Positions 18,101-26,758 of a stretch of DNA of 64,000 bases are shown piece by piece. This stretch comes from Aerococcaceae bacterium zg-1292 (lineage in GTDB: Bacteria > Bacillota > Bacilli > Lactobacillales > Aerococcaceae), in assembly GCA_016126655.1 (NCBI GenBank), contig CP065955.1, forward strand, positions 975,001-1,039,000, read 5' to 3'. The translations under genes and the position numbers were made by a program. The stretch's first letter is position 1. The number at the start of each line of letters is the position of its first letter. The notes below the pieces were generated by a model. That model searched no databases. It had not been told where the DNA came from and saw only the letters and a list, made by a program, of their open reading frames with translations.

Positions 18101-19853
18101 GGTAAGAACAGAAACTTATTTAGATGGTGAATTAACTGAATCAGTCCCAACAGGTGAGAAGTATGATGCGACAACACCAGACTTGAAGCCAGACGAAATA
18201 CCATTTGAAGGAGACGATTATCGCTTTATTCGAGTCCATGAAGAAAGCGAGCCAGTACAAGATAAGTACATCGAAGGCACTCGTCATGTTGTTTATGTAT
18301 ATAAATTAAAATCTAGTGATATTCCAAATGATTATCCGACCATTGAAAAACCAACTGCTGAATTAACAACTAAAGAAGTAGAAGGTAATGTGGTTGTCCA
18401 TTATGTGGATGAAAATGGTAAAGTGATTGCGCCAAACCAAGAGATTCCAACCAAATTGGTAAGAACAGAAACTTATTTAGATGGTGAATTAGCTGAATCA
18501 GTCCCAACAGGTGAGAAGTATGATGCGACAACACCAATATTGAAACCTGACGAAATACCATTTGAAGGAGACGATTACCGCTTTATCCGAGTCCATGAAG
18601 AAAGCGAACCAGTACAAGATAAGTACATAGAAGGCACTCGTCATGTTGTTTATGTATATAAATTAAAATCAAGTGATATTCCAAATGATTATCCGACAGT
18701 GGAAAAACCAACTGCTGAATTAACAGCCAAAGAAGTAACAGGCAATGTAATCGTTCATTATGTGGATGAAACTGGTAAAGTGATTGCGCCAAACCAAGAG
18801 ATTCCAACCAAATTGGTAAGAACAGAAACTTATTTAGATGGTGAATTAGCTGAATCAGTCCCAACAGGTGAGAAGTATGATGCGACAACACCAATATTGA
18901 AACCTGACGAAATACCATTTGAAGGAGACGATTATCGCTTTATTCGAGTACATGAAGAAAGCGAGCCAGTACAAGGTGAGTACATAGAAGGCACTCGTCA
19001 TGTTGTTTATGTATATAAATTAAAATCTAGTGATATTCCAAATGATTATCCGACCATTGAAAAACCAACTGCTGAATTAACAACTAAAGAAGTAGAAGGT
19101 AATGTGGTTGTCCATTATGTGGATGAAAATGGTAAAGTGATTGCGCCAAACCAAGAGATTCCAACCAAATTGGTAAGAACAGAAACTTATTTAGATGGTG
19201 AATTAACTGAATCAGTCCCAACAGGTGAGAAGTATGATGCGACAACACCAGACTTGAAGCCAGACGAAATACCATTTGAAGGAGACGATTATCGCTTTAT
19301 TCGAGTCCATGAAGAAAGCGAGCCAGTACAAGGTGAGTACATAGAAGGCACACTACACGTTGTTTATGTGTATAAATTAAAAACAAGCGAAGTGCCGAAT
19401 GATTATCCGACGGTTGAAAAACCGATCTTAGAAATTCCAGGTGAACCAGAAATTGAAGAACCGAAGCCAGAGGAACCGACACCGGGTGAACCAGAAATTG
19501 AAGAACCGAAGCCAGAGGAACCGACACCGGGTGAACCAGAAGGCGAAGAACCGAAGCCAGAGGAACCGACACCGGGTGAACCAGAAGGCGAAGAACCGAA
19601 GCCAGAGGAACCGACACCGGGTGAACCAGAAGGCGAAGAACCAAAACCAGAGGAACCAAAACCGAGTGAGCCAGGTCAATCAACACCTAAAGATCCGATT
19701 GAAAATGATGGCATTGTGCAACAATCAGCTGTACTTCCTAATACAGGAGAAGCGACGTCAATGATTACATGGAGTGTTGCTGCATTATCAATCTTAGCTG
19801 GATTAGGATTTGTAGTGACTGGTCGTAAGGAAGATGAAGAAGATGAAGCTTAG
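15174..19853 (+). CDS. YSIRK/LPxTG surface protein with five MucBP-like repeats
   Basis: Start chosen at the MQKNKN methionine because it aligns with the start of the paralog at 20484; ATGs at 15162 and 15210 (better placed for AGAGAGG) are alternatives. The signal peptide has FSIRKFKVGVASALIG with cleavage after VLA. A Glu/Ala-rich linker is followed by a vicinal Cys-Cys pair (CCETVTKY), then a large N-terminal domain of about 650 residues. Five repeats of 119 residues (357 bp, at 17604, 17961, 18318, 18675 and 19032) follow, each with VHYVDENGKVIAPNQEIPTK-type MucBP character. The last part is a Glu/Pro stalk (PKPEEPTPGEPE), LPNTG (19734–19748), a membrane helix and a charged tail. It is a probable mucin- or host-ligand-binding adhesin by family; binding is inferred. 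The repeats are nearly identical in DNA sequence. Confidence 0.9.
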   Translation: MQKNKNMREVCRMEQREIFSIRKFKVGVASALIGVTLFGAQAVLAQEVTDNGAQDAAVLSGTDTEIQKVDEAAENVATGEDVVENTVSEGAAGAENLDEQAKAATLEEQAEEEKTQEEKTQEACCETVTKYNIKEDATKEFGYAENTAEEGATTGTITLGVKPTVVEDENTIRTTRYEAASLQYDKNAYEKYTKGESEIAPEHVVENFNGLNKIEKGQYTDLLKAYETVEVKSIRTLEDTVQVQQFGEEGVIDLNKVLDWMDTQENKPVMTEFKLVGSNGYESYLALFKGADGRKWVSSNRSELVTASGQLNTVTEEATSSTNAHLRDFGGSRAWQELTHAQLAKRPSTLGGLYGIVNTMSTVDRGLRDGTPLLTVINDSHNVEDRQGDNKAYLYNHTTTGDVTYTVSYRTASLGKRDKFPASPFAGIQYQSNTYEKSAWVPFEKTITLKPRVKYYPEVRRGRLVSGGNGIADSDLEQVAASGYRKALKVDIKPKTERVMIDGKEHYKYTEYGLNQQTGDKVVLSETFIPVEEVPAEQGQTEFVSEGVALTLPKLVDGKVVLTNKALLQVVYDKNYNINKQSILQDYYGIYDARRLATNPEGYEALFTGDDTTRRATEMDDRKATYNVNHRPYRDDVRREIQAEVADKNAPFHRNVTITPNVTVNHYLEDGTLLKTETKAATDTLAPYYKEGSPEFLKNYTYVRSDITEQEYIYKKVENPKYYTEGFNLVSAATPPAETMGTVAPPFFSATDGSNAGFALTYDNYAIVEAVSHERAQAVREGLEPGYCVAEEARHIRTINVYYKEIPHNNEVPNDYPTVEKQIAELTTKEVTGNVIVHYVDENGKVIAPNQEIPTKLVRTETYVDGELADSVPTDETYDATTPDLKPEEIPFEGDDYRFIRVHEESEPVQGEYIEGTLHVVYVYKLKTSEVPNDYPTVEKPTAELTTKEVEGNVVVHYVDENGKVIAPNQEIPTKLVRTETYLDGELTESVPTGEKYDATTPDLKPDEIPFEGDDYRFIRVHEESEPVQDKYIEGTRHVVYVYKLKSSDIPNDYPTIEKPTAELTTKEVEGNVVVHYVDENGKVIAPNQEIPTKLVRTETYLDGELAESVPTGEKYDATTPILKPDEIPFEGDDYRFIRVHEESEPVQDKYIEGTRHVVYVYKLKSSDIPNDYPTVEKPTAELTAKEVTGNVIVHYVDETGKVIAPNQEIPTKLVRTETYLDGELAESVPTGEKYDATTPILKPDEIPFEGDDYRFIRVHEESEPVQGEYIEGTRHVVYVYKLKSSDIPNDYPTIEKPTAELTTKEVEGNVVVHYVDENGKVIAPNQEIPTKLVRTETYLDGELTESVPTGEKYDATTPDLKPDEIPFEGDDYRFIRVHEESEPVQGEYIEGTLHVVYVYKLKTSEVPNDYPTVEKPILEIPGEPEIEEPKPEEPTPGEPEIEEPKPEEPTPGEPEGEEPKPEEPTPGEPEGEEPKPEEPTPGEPEGEEPKPEEPKPSEPGQSTPKDPIENDGIVQQSAVLPNTGEATSMITWSVAALSILAGLGFVVTGRKEDEEDEA
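17604..19388 (+). repeat. Five tandem 357-bp coding repeats (MucBP-like)
   Basis: Repeat starts at 17604, 17961, 18318, 18675 and 19032 keep exact 357-bp spacing, and several segments of 100 bases or more are identical between units. This is a likely site of copy-number change. Confidence 0.9.
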
Positions 19854-19902
19854 TTAAAGTAAAAAAATAGTATTAGTTTGGCTGAAGTCATTTCATCGAA
19901 GC

Positions 19903-19948
19903 AAAGAACCTGTCTAATGAGAGAATTTCTCAATTAGACAGGTTCTTT
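19903..19948 (+). terminator. Intrinsic terminator after third surface protein gene
   Basis: Long stem AAAGAACCTGTCTAAT/ATTAGACAGGTTCTTT; the loop region also contains GAGA/TCTC. Confidence 0.9.
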
Positions 19949-20483
19949 ACTGTTTTACGAACGTTAAATTTTTGATAAATATCTTTAATCAAAATTATAT
20001 TGACTGAAAATAGCGATTTTGGTACCATTTCAGAATAGAGTAGGCTGATGTACAAAAAAGAATGCATATAGTATCACTTAATGGATAAATTGTTATTCGG
20101 AACATATTGAAAGTGCAAAAAATCCTACCTCAACAAAATCTCTTATATAGTTGGTATCAGTAGAAGAAAAAGATACCGTTAAATTTGAAAGTCGAGGTGA
20201 AACAGCTAGTTAATATCCAGTAGTGAAGTGTCTAAGTATATTAAATAAGAAAGTATAAATTAGTTAGTGAATATTCTCGCTATACATTGACAGATACGTA
20301 TTATTTTGAGGTATCAGTTAATAAAGTATATTTCACTTAGTGAAAAAAGTTCATATTTTACGCATTGGGGGAGCAGTAGGGGTATGAACAATAAGTTGAA
20401 ATATAATGACGAATTAAGAGAGAGTTGAGTAGTGCACAAAAATTTATGAAAGAATACAAAAAGAAAGTAAGTGAGGTTATAAT
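19949..20483. other. AT-rich intergenic region before fourth surface protein gene
   Basis: About 530 bp without a gene. It holds a GGTATC…GATACC hairpin near 20150–20180, a TTGACA box at 20287–20292 without a good -10 box, and a small palindrome TTCACTTAGTGAA near 20332. It does not obviously match the region before the paralog at 15174. Confidence 0.4.
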
Positions 20484-23400
20484 ATGCAGAATCTTAAAAA
20501 TAATAGAGGGACGTGTCAGGTGGAACGTCGAGAAATTTTTTCCATTCGAAAATTTAGCAGCGGTGTTGTCTCTGCGCTAATCGGTGTGACTCTTTTTGGT
20601 AGTCATGTGGTACTTGCTGAGGAAGTTGTTTCGGATACAGCTGCTCAACACTCAGTAATCAGTGACGGCGATACGGGGACAAATTTTGCTTTAACTGGTG
20701 ACTCTGTTGAATCAGCAGTTACAAAGTCTGCGGATTCAGTTGAGACTGAAAATACAGAAACCGTAGAAAATGCGTCTGACGGAGTAGAATCTACTGAACT
20801 TGCGACAGAAACTTCGACTGAAACTTCGACTGAAAATACGGTACCTAGTAAGGAAGAAAAAGTGACCAATCCTATAGCGAATTCAAAAGAACAAGAATCT
20901 ACAACAAAAACGTCATGCTGCCAAACAGTTAAGCAGTATCAAATTGTCGAAGACAAAGATAAAGAGTTTGGTTATGCAGAAAAAACTCCTGGGACAGATG
21001 CTAGTATTGAAACCATCACCTTAGGTGTTAAACCCAAAGTTGAAGAGGTTGATAACACGATTCGGACGACCCGTTACGAAGCAAGAAGTCCTTTATATGA
21101 CAAGGATGCGTATAAAGAGGCTACACCAGAAGACACTCAAATTGCTCCACCACATGTTGTTGAAAACATTGATGGCTTGAATAAGATTGAAAAGGGGCAA
21201 TATACCGATCTACTAAAAGCCTATGAAACCGTTGAAGCAAAAAGTATTCAATCAATTGAAGATACGTTACAAGTCCAACAATTTGGTGAAGAAGGTGTGA
21301 TTGATTTAAACAAAGTCTTAGAATGGATGGAAAAACAAAGCGATAAACCGGTGATGACAGAGTTTAAAATGGTAGGGTCTGATAATAGTGAATCCTACTT
21401 AGCTGTATTTAAAGGATCAGACGGGCGCAAATGGGTTTCGACGAATAAGTCAGAGTATGTGATGTCGACAAAAAATGTACCTCAAGACTTTGATGTTGAT
21501 TATATAACTCGTACTGAAAAACAAAACAACACCTCTCACGCTCGTTACCAATATATTCATGGATATCGTGCATGGGCTGAATTGACACCGGCACAACACG
21601 AAAAAAAACCATCTGTTTTAGGTGGACTATATAATCTAATCAATTCCAATGCTCCCAGAGAAATGATGCCGGAAGAAAGCAAGGGTGCGCCGCTCTTAAC
21701 AGTTATTAATGATTCAAAGAATATAGAATCACGTCATGGAGATAATAAAGCGTATTTGTATAATCATCGTGTGGATACTAAAGTAACATATAGTTTTTCC
21801 TATCGCACAGTAACTCGTAGTAGGCTTTATACCGGTGAAGCAAGTCCATTTGCATCAAAAGATTCAAATAGAAATGAAGATAGTTGGGTGAAGTCATCTT
21901 GGAAATTATTCGATAAGAAGTTGACTTTAAAACCTCATGTTTCATATCACCCAGAAGTAGTAAATAAAAAAGACGACTATTGGAATAGATTTACTGATGA
22001 TGAACGTATGAAGCTTGCCCAAAATGAGTATCGTAGAGCGGTGGAAGTGGATATCAAACCTAAGACAGAACGCGTTATGATTGATGGTAAAGAGTATTAT
22101 AAATATACAGAATATAGTCTCAATCAAAAAACAGGTGAGAAAGTTATATTAAGTGAAACACTTGCTCCTGTAGAGGAGATACCAAAGAATCAATCGAGAA
22201 CAAATTTCGTAACCGAAGGTGTTGCTATGACACTACCCAAATTGGTAAATGGTAATGTTGAATTAACACATAAAGCATTATTGCAGGCTGTTTATGACCG
22301 GACTTATATGTACAATAAGCAAAGCATTCTAGAAGATTATTACGGGATTTATGATGCGCGACAACTAGAAAATAATCCAGTTGGCTATGGTGACTTATTT
22401 ACCGGGGATGATACGGTTCGTAGAGCAACTGAGTTAGACAATCGAAAAGCGACATATAATACGAATCATCGCCCAATACGGGAGGATGTACGTCGTGAAA
22501 TTTTAGGTGAGATTGCAGATAAAAACGCTCCATTTTTCCGTAATGTAACACTAACACCTAATGTGACGGTTAATCATTATTTAGAAGATGGCACTTTGTT
22601 GAAAACTGAAACTAAGGCGGCTACAGATACATTAGATCCGTATTTCAAAAAAGGATCTCCTGAGTTCTTAAAAGATTATACATTTGTTCGTTCAACTATT
22701 GATGAACAAGAATATATTTATAAAAGAGTAGCAAATCCTAAATATTATACAAAAGGCTTTAATTTAGATTCAGTTCAAGGGCCGATTTATGAAAGTATGG
22801 GGACGGTTGCACCTCCATATACGGCTTCATTAATGTCATTAAAAGCATCACCGATGGGAAGTAATGCTGGCTTTGCACTAACGTATGATAACTATGCGAT
22901 TGTAGAACCAGTCAGCCATGAACGCGCTCAAGCGGTTCGTAAGGGACAGGTCCCGGATTATTGTGTGGCAGAAGAAGCACGTCATATCCGTACGATTAAC
23001 GTTTATTATAAGAAAATACCACGTAATCACGAAGTCCCGAATGATTTCCCGACTGTTACGAGACCAGAAGCAGAGATGACGAAGACAGAAGTTAAAGGCA
23101 AGGTCGTAGTGCGGTATGTGGACGAAAATGGTAAAGTGATTGCTAAAGAGCAAACATTACCAATCCGTGTGGTTAGAACGGATACTTATGTTGAGAAACA
23201 GTTAGCAGAATCTGTTGAAACACATGAACCGTATGATACGACTACAACAAATCTTAAACCTGCAGAAATCCCATTTGAAGGTAAGACATACTATTTCACT
23301 CGGGTGCATAAGGACAGTCAACCAGAAACAGGTGAGTACAAAGAAGGCACACAGTATATTACCTATGTTTATAAACTGAACACCAAAGATGTACCGAATG

Positions 23401-24728
23401 ATTTCCCAACCTTAACAAAACCGAAAGCAGACATTTCGAAGAAAGAAGTCAAAGGTAATGTCGTGGTGCATTATGTGGACGAACATGGCAAGGTGATTGC
23501 TAAAGAGCAAACATTACGTACACGAGTAGTTAGAACAAATACTTATATCAATGGTGTATTAGCTGGGAAAGAGGAAACTGATGAGCGTTATGACACAACA
23601 ACTGAAACACTAAAACCAGCAGAAATTCCATTTGAAGGTAAGACATACTATTTCGCTCGTTTACATAAAGATAGTCAACCAGAAACAGGCGAATATAAAG
23701 AAGGCACACAGCATATTACTTATGTTTATAAACTGAACACCAAAGATGTGCCGAATGATTTCCCAACCTTAACAAAACCGAAGGCAGAGATTTTGAAGAA
23801 AGAAGTCACAGGTAATATCGTGGTGCATTATGTAGACGAACATGGCAAGGTGATTGCCAAAGAGCAAACATTAGCAACTCGTGTGGTCAGAACGGATACC
23901 TATGTTAATGGTGTATTAGCTGGAAAACATGAAACAGATGAGCGATATGATACAACTACTGAAACATTAAAACCTGCAGAAATTCCATTTGAAGGTGGGC
24001 AGTACCGATTCATCCGTGTTCATGAAAAGAGTGAATCAGTAAAAGGTGAATACAAAGAAGGTACGCTTCATGTTACTTATGTTTATAAATTGAAAACAAG
24101 TAATGTGCCGAATGACTATCCGACAGTTGAAAAACCGATATTAGAAATACCAGAAGATCCAACACCGGAAGGACCGAAACCTGAAGGGCCGAAGCCGGAA
24201 GAACCAAAATCTGAGGAACCAAAATCTGAGGAACCAAAACCTGAGGGACCGAAGCCCGAGGAACCGAAGCCGGAAGAACCGAAGCCCGAGGAACCAAAAC
24301 CTGAGGAGCCAAAACCTGAGGGACCGAAGCCGGAAGAACCGAAGCCTGAAGAACCAAAACCTGAGGAGCCAAAACCTGAGGGACCGAAGCCGGAAGAACC
24401 GAAGCCTGAAGAACCAAAACCTGAGGAGCCAAAACCTGAGGGACCGAAGCCGGAAGAACCGAAGTCCGAGGAACCAAAACCTGATAGACCGAAGCCTGAA
24501 GGACCAAAACCTGAAGAACCAACACCAGAAGCACCGAAAAGTCCGCATACTCCTGAGGAACCAAAACAAAGAATCCCAGAAGTATCGAGAGATAATAAGA
24601 CAATGATTCAAAAATCAGCAGTTCTTCCAAATACTGGTGAAGCTGCTTCATTCATTTCGTGGGGCGTTGGAGCGGTTATCTTGCTTATTGGAGTAGGCTT
24701 TGTAGTAGTCGGACGAAAGAAAAAATAA
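20484..24728 (+). CDS. YSIRK/LPxTG surface protein with three MucBP-like repeats (paralog of preceding)
   Basis: ATG at 20484 follows GTGAGGT at good spacing. The 1,414-residue product has the signal FSIRKFSSGVVSALIG with cleavage near VLAEE. It shares the plan of the upstream paralog: Thr/Glu linker, vicinal cysteines (CCQTVKQY), a large N-terminal domain with the same landmarks (LQVQQFGEEGVIDLNKVL, GDNKAYLYNH, YYGIYDAR), a single Cys in DYCVAEEARHIRTI, then three MucBP-like repeats starting with VPNDFPTV-type junctions (about 23034, 23391, 23748). The stalk is a Pro/Glu/Lys repeat (PKPEEPKPEG), followed by LPNTG (24624–24638), a hydrophobic helix and RKKK. The gene pair looks like an old tandem duplication; repeat number and stalk have diverged. 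Confidence 0.92.
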   Translation: MQNLKNNRGTCQVERREIFSIRKFSSGVVSALIGVTLFGSHVVLAEEVVSDTAAQHSVISDGDTGTNFALTGDSVESAVTKSADSVETENTETVENASDGVESTELATETSTETSTENTVPSKEEKVTNPIANSKEQESTTKTSCCQTVKQYQIVEDKDKEFGYAEKTPGTDASIETITLGVKPKVEEVDNTIRTTRYEARSPLYDKDAYKEATPEDTQIAPPHVVENIDGLNKIEKGQYTDLLKAYETVEAKSIQSIEDTLQVQQFGEEGVIDLNKVLEWMEKQSDKPVMTEFKMVGSDNSESYLAVFKGSDGRKWVSTNKSEYVMSTKNVPQDFDVDYITRTEKQNNTSHARYQYIHGYRAWAELTPAQHEKKPSVLGGLYNLINSNAPREMMPEESKGAPLLTVINDSKNIESRHGDNKAYLYNHRVDTKVTYSFSYRTVTRSRLYTGEASPFASKDSNRNEDSWVKSSWKLFDKKLTLKPHVSYHPEVVNKKDDYWNRFTDDERMKLAQNEYRRAVEVDIKPKTERVMIDGKEYYKYTEYSLNQKTGEKVILSETLAPVEEIPKNQSRTNFVTEGVAMTLPKLVNGNVELTHKALLQAVYDRTYMYNKQSILEDYYGIYDARQLENNPVGYGDLFTGDDTVRRATELDNRKATYNTNHRPIREDVRREILGEIADKNAPFFRNVTLTPNVTVNHYLEDGTLLKTETKAATDTLDPYFKKGSPEFLKDYTFVRSTIDEQEYIYKRVANPKYYTKGFNLDSVQGPIYESMGTVAPPYTASLMSLKASPMGSNAGFALTYDNYAIVEPVSHERAQAVRKGQVPDYCVAEEARHIRTINVYYKKIPRNHEVPNDFPTVTRPEAEMTKTEVKGKVVVRYVDENGKVIAKEQTLPIRVVRTDTYVEKQLAESVETHEPYDTTTTNLKPAEIPFEGKTYYFTRVHKDSQPETGEYKEGTQYITYVYKLNTKDVPNDFPTLTKPKADISKKEVKGNVVVHYVDEHGKVIAKEQTLRTRVVRTNTYINGVLAGKEETDERYDTTTETLKPAEIPFEGKTYYFARLHKDSQPETGEYKEGTQHITYVYKLNTKDVPNDFPTLTKPKAEILKKEVTGNIVVHYVDEHGKVIAKEQTLATRVVRTDTYVNGVLAGKHETDERYDTTTETLKPAEIPFEGGQYRFIRVHEKSESVKGEYKEGTLHVTYVYKLKTSNVPNDYPTVEKPILEIPEDPTPEGPKPEGPKPEEPKSEEPKSEEPKPEGPKPEEPKPEEPKPEEPKPEEPKPEGPKPEEPKPEEPKPEEPKPEGPKPEEPKPEEPKPEEPKPEGPKPEEPKSEEPKPDRPKPEGPKPEEPTPEAPKSPHTPEEPKQRIPEVSRDNKTMIQKSAVLPNTGEAASFISWGVGAVILLIGVGFVVVGRKKK

Positions 24729-24834
24729 GAGGAAGCAACATTTAAATGTGTCATATACCTTGGGATAGTTTGTGCCTATCATAGGCAAATCATTATGGTT
24801 TATAATTTAATAACCAAAAGGGAATTCCTATGTT

Positions 24835-24868
24835 AAAAGGGCTGGTCCGTAACAAGACCAGCCCTTTT
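24835..24868. terminator. Bidirectional terminator between surface protein gene and DUF92 gene
   Basis: 13-bp perfect stem AAAAGGGCTGGTC/GACCAGCCCTTTT between two convergent genes, usable in both directions. Confidence 0.9.
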
Positions 24869-24917
24869 GATAGGTATAAATTTGAGAATTCCTAAATAGT
24901 TAGTTTTTTTTAAAAGT

Positions 24918-25697
24918 TTATGAAATAGCAAACCAAGCTAGTAATCCTATGAGAAAAGCTGCAAGAAAATTAACTGCACTATTATCAATAAAAGGAATCC
25001 CTTGAACTTTCGTACTACTATTTTCAAAGGTTTCAACAATGCGCTTTGACTGCGGCAATTGATATTTTACTTGAATCGTGCATCCGAATAGGCTATCCAT
25101 CAATGAACCGGTGAATCCACATAAAATGAGTACGAGAATGATTTTAAGCGAATAGTGTGATAATAGTGGCGTGTGCCATAAAGCATGACAGATGAGATTG
25201 ATAATAATGATAAAGGCGCTACCTGCTAAACTTGCGAAAGTACCTAAAGGACTAATACCACCGGACTCACCATTTTCAATTGGCTGAAAAGTTAAAAGAT
25301 GTATCGGTTGCGTACGGCTGAGAATGCCGATTTCTGAAGCCCAAGTGTCGGCAGTCGCCCCAGCGATACTGGCAATAGCGGCAAAATAGCCAATTGGTGT
25401 TTTCGATAAATGACCGATTATTAAGAAAATAATACCTGGTAAGGCATTGGCAAGTACTTGTTTGACGGTTCGTTGGTCACGCTTGGCTAGATGGTGCTGG
25501 ATATCTGGATGTAATTCTTTAAGCAATTGAATCATGCTAGAGCTGAAAAATAAAAGTAAGAGTGTTAACCAACTAAACGCATCACCAAAATAATAGTAGC
25601 TACAACTGACAATGACCGCCATAATACTAGCAGATAGTGTTAGTCGTTTGGTGAAATACGCAACCAGTGCTCCCAGAATTGTAATTGCAGTAATCAT
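24918..25697 (-). CDS. DUF92 integral membrane protein
   Basis: The 259-residue product has about six or seven hydrophobic segments and the family landmarks GATADTWASEIG, NGESGGISPLGT, GSLMDSLFGCTIQ and IPFIDNSAVNFL. This is the DUF92/TMEM19 family; plant members (VTE6) are phytyl-phosphate kinases, so a prenyl-phosphate role is possible, but the bacterial function is unknown. It is transcribed alone on the minus strand and ends at the shared terminator. Confidence 0.85.
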   Translation of the reverse strand: MITAITILGALVAYFTKRLTLSASIMAVIVSCSYYYFGDAFSWLTLLLLFFSSSMIQLLKELHPDIQHHLAKRDQRTVKQVLANALPGIIFLIIGHLSKTPIGYFAAIASIAGATADTWASEIGILSRTQPIHLLTFQPIENGESGGISPLGTFASLAGSAFIIIINLICHALWHTPLLSHYSLKIILVLILCGFTGSLMDSLFGCTIQVKYQLPQSKRIVETFENSSTKVQGIPFIDNSAVNFLAAFLIGLLAWFAIS

Positions 25698-25841
25698 TTA
25701 TTTATCCTCACTTTGATTGTAATATATTTGATTATATCGCTTCTGTGTAATGAGTCAAGGTAAGGGCATTAATACGCTGATTGCTTGGACTTAAACGAAA
25801 ATTTACTGTACATTTTCTGTAAGATAATTTTTCAAAAATGC

Positions 25842-25870
25842 TTGAGTTTAGTAAAGGACAGTGTTATACT
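25842..25870 (+). promoter_or_regulatory. Predicted promoter of rpmG
   Basis: TTGAGT, 17-bp spacer, TATACT, about 50 bases before the rpmG start. Confidence 0.7.
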
Positions 25871-25923
25871 ATCATAGTATTCTTCGTGAAAACGAAAAAA
25901 TCGAACAGTTTGGAGGGAATAAG

Positions 25924-26076
25924 ATGCGCGTTAACATTAACTTAGAATGTACTGAATGTGGAGAACGTAATTATTTAACAGCAAAAAATAAACGTAATAA
26001 CCCAGACCGTTTAGAAGTTAAAAAATATTGTCCAAGAGATCGCAAAACTACTTTACACCGTGAAGTGAAAAAATAA
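25924..26076 (+). CDS. rpmG: 50S ribosomal protein L33
   Basis: The 50-residue product starts [17 protein letters not shown] and contains [19 protein letters not shown], the L33 core. It has the CxxC pair at residues 9 and 12 and one further Cys, so the second zinc-binding pair is incomplete, as in many second-copy L33 proteins. The start is set by TTTGGAGGGA upstream of ATG 25924. It is a structural component of the large ribosomal subunit. The usual partners secE and nusG are not next to it here. Confidence 0.95.
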   Translation: MRVNINLECTECGERNYLTAKNKRNNPDRLEVKKYCPRDRKTTLHREVKK

Positions 26077-26088
26077 TATTTCATGATG

Positions 26089-26192
26089 TGAGCGAAGCTA
26101 TATGGGTTTGAACTAATGGAGAAAGTTATTGGTGTGCGCACTGCGTACCGAGGGACTTTTGGAGTGAATGCCAAGTTAAGCTGAGCGAACTT
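26089..26192 (+). repeat. Family-A dispersed hairpin repeat, degenerate copy after rpmG
   Basis: Words TAATGGAGAAAGTTATTGG, GTGTGCGCACTGCGTACCGA, GGGACTTTTGGAGTG and GCTGAGCGAAC follow the order of the intact units at 40331–40566. Confidence 0.7.
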
Positions 26193-26214
26193 TAAATATG
26201 CGATATACTTATTG

Positions 26215-26245
26215 AAAAGCACTTACATCATGTAAGTGCTTTTTT
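26215..26245 (+). terminator. Intrinsic terminator (rpmG region)
   Basis: AAAAGCACTTACAT/ATGTAAGTGCTTTTTT with a very short loop. Confidence 0.85.
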
Positions 26246-26699
26246 GGTGCTGGTCGATGCCCTACGGGAGTTATCAACACCTTTTGCTCTATAATATTTG
26301 GTGTTGGTGGCTTTTGAAAGGAAGTTATCAACATCTTTTATGTGTGTGAAAAAAGGTTAGGTATATTGGCTCTTTGACCTCGCATGGGTCCTCCCAAGAT
26401 GTCGGAACACTCCCCATTCCCGTATGGAACGATTCCAAAGGAATAGGTTCATTCATCCTTTAACAGTAAGGCAGAAAACCCATCTGAGAGAACAGCAAAA
26501 CAAACAATAAAGTGTATATACCTATATTGATGGATGAAGGCAACTCATGATGGGGGAACATTCATGCCGGCTGAAGTAGCAGGAGGAACAAGCGAACGAG
26601 ATGAACATGTGAGGGTCACACACCTATGATAAACAATCATCAGCTCAATATCATGCCACAGAATTTAGGACGTATTTTTAATCTAATTCTAAAAAAACA
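26246..26699. other. Non-coding region before thrC with family-B hairpin copy
   Basis: No gene is supported in about 450 bp. It holds two GGTGTTG…TTATCAACA-type inverted words (26248–26340) and a degenerate family-B element at 26368–26406 (GGCTCTTTGACCTCGCATGG). A TGTGAGGGTCACACA hairpin lies near 26606. The stretch 26400–26650 has no recognised structure or gene remnant. Confidence 0.4.
26368..26406 (+). repeat. Family-B hairpin repeat, degenerate copy
   Basis: GGCTCTTTGACCTCGCATGG followed by GTCCTCCCAAGATGTCGGAA. It matches 42431–42470 and 48560–48599 in layout. Confidence 0.55.
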
Positions 26700-26728
26700 G
26701 TGACTTTACCGCGAAAATCTAGTATCAT
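26700..26728 (+). promoter_or_regulatory. Possible promoter of thrC
   Basis: GTGACT, 17-bp spacer, TATCAT, 31 bases before the thrC start. Confidence 0.4.
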
Positions 26729-26758
26729 GATTGACATAGAAAGAACGAGGTGATATTA

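Noticed and set aside
25924-26076. rpmG as a fragment because it has only three cysteines
   Set aside because: The 50-residue length and the ending TLHREVKK are normal for L33 forms that lack part of the zinc site.
26400-26750. T-box leader before thrC
   Set aside because: I do not see the conserved AGGGTGGNACCGCG antiterminator word or a specifier loop.
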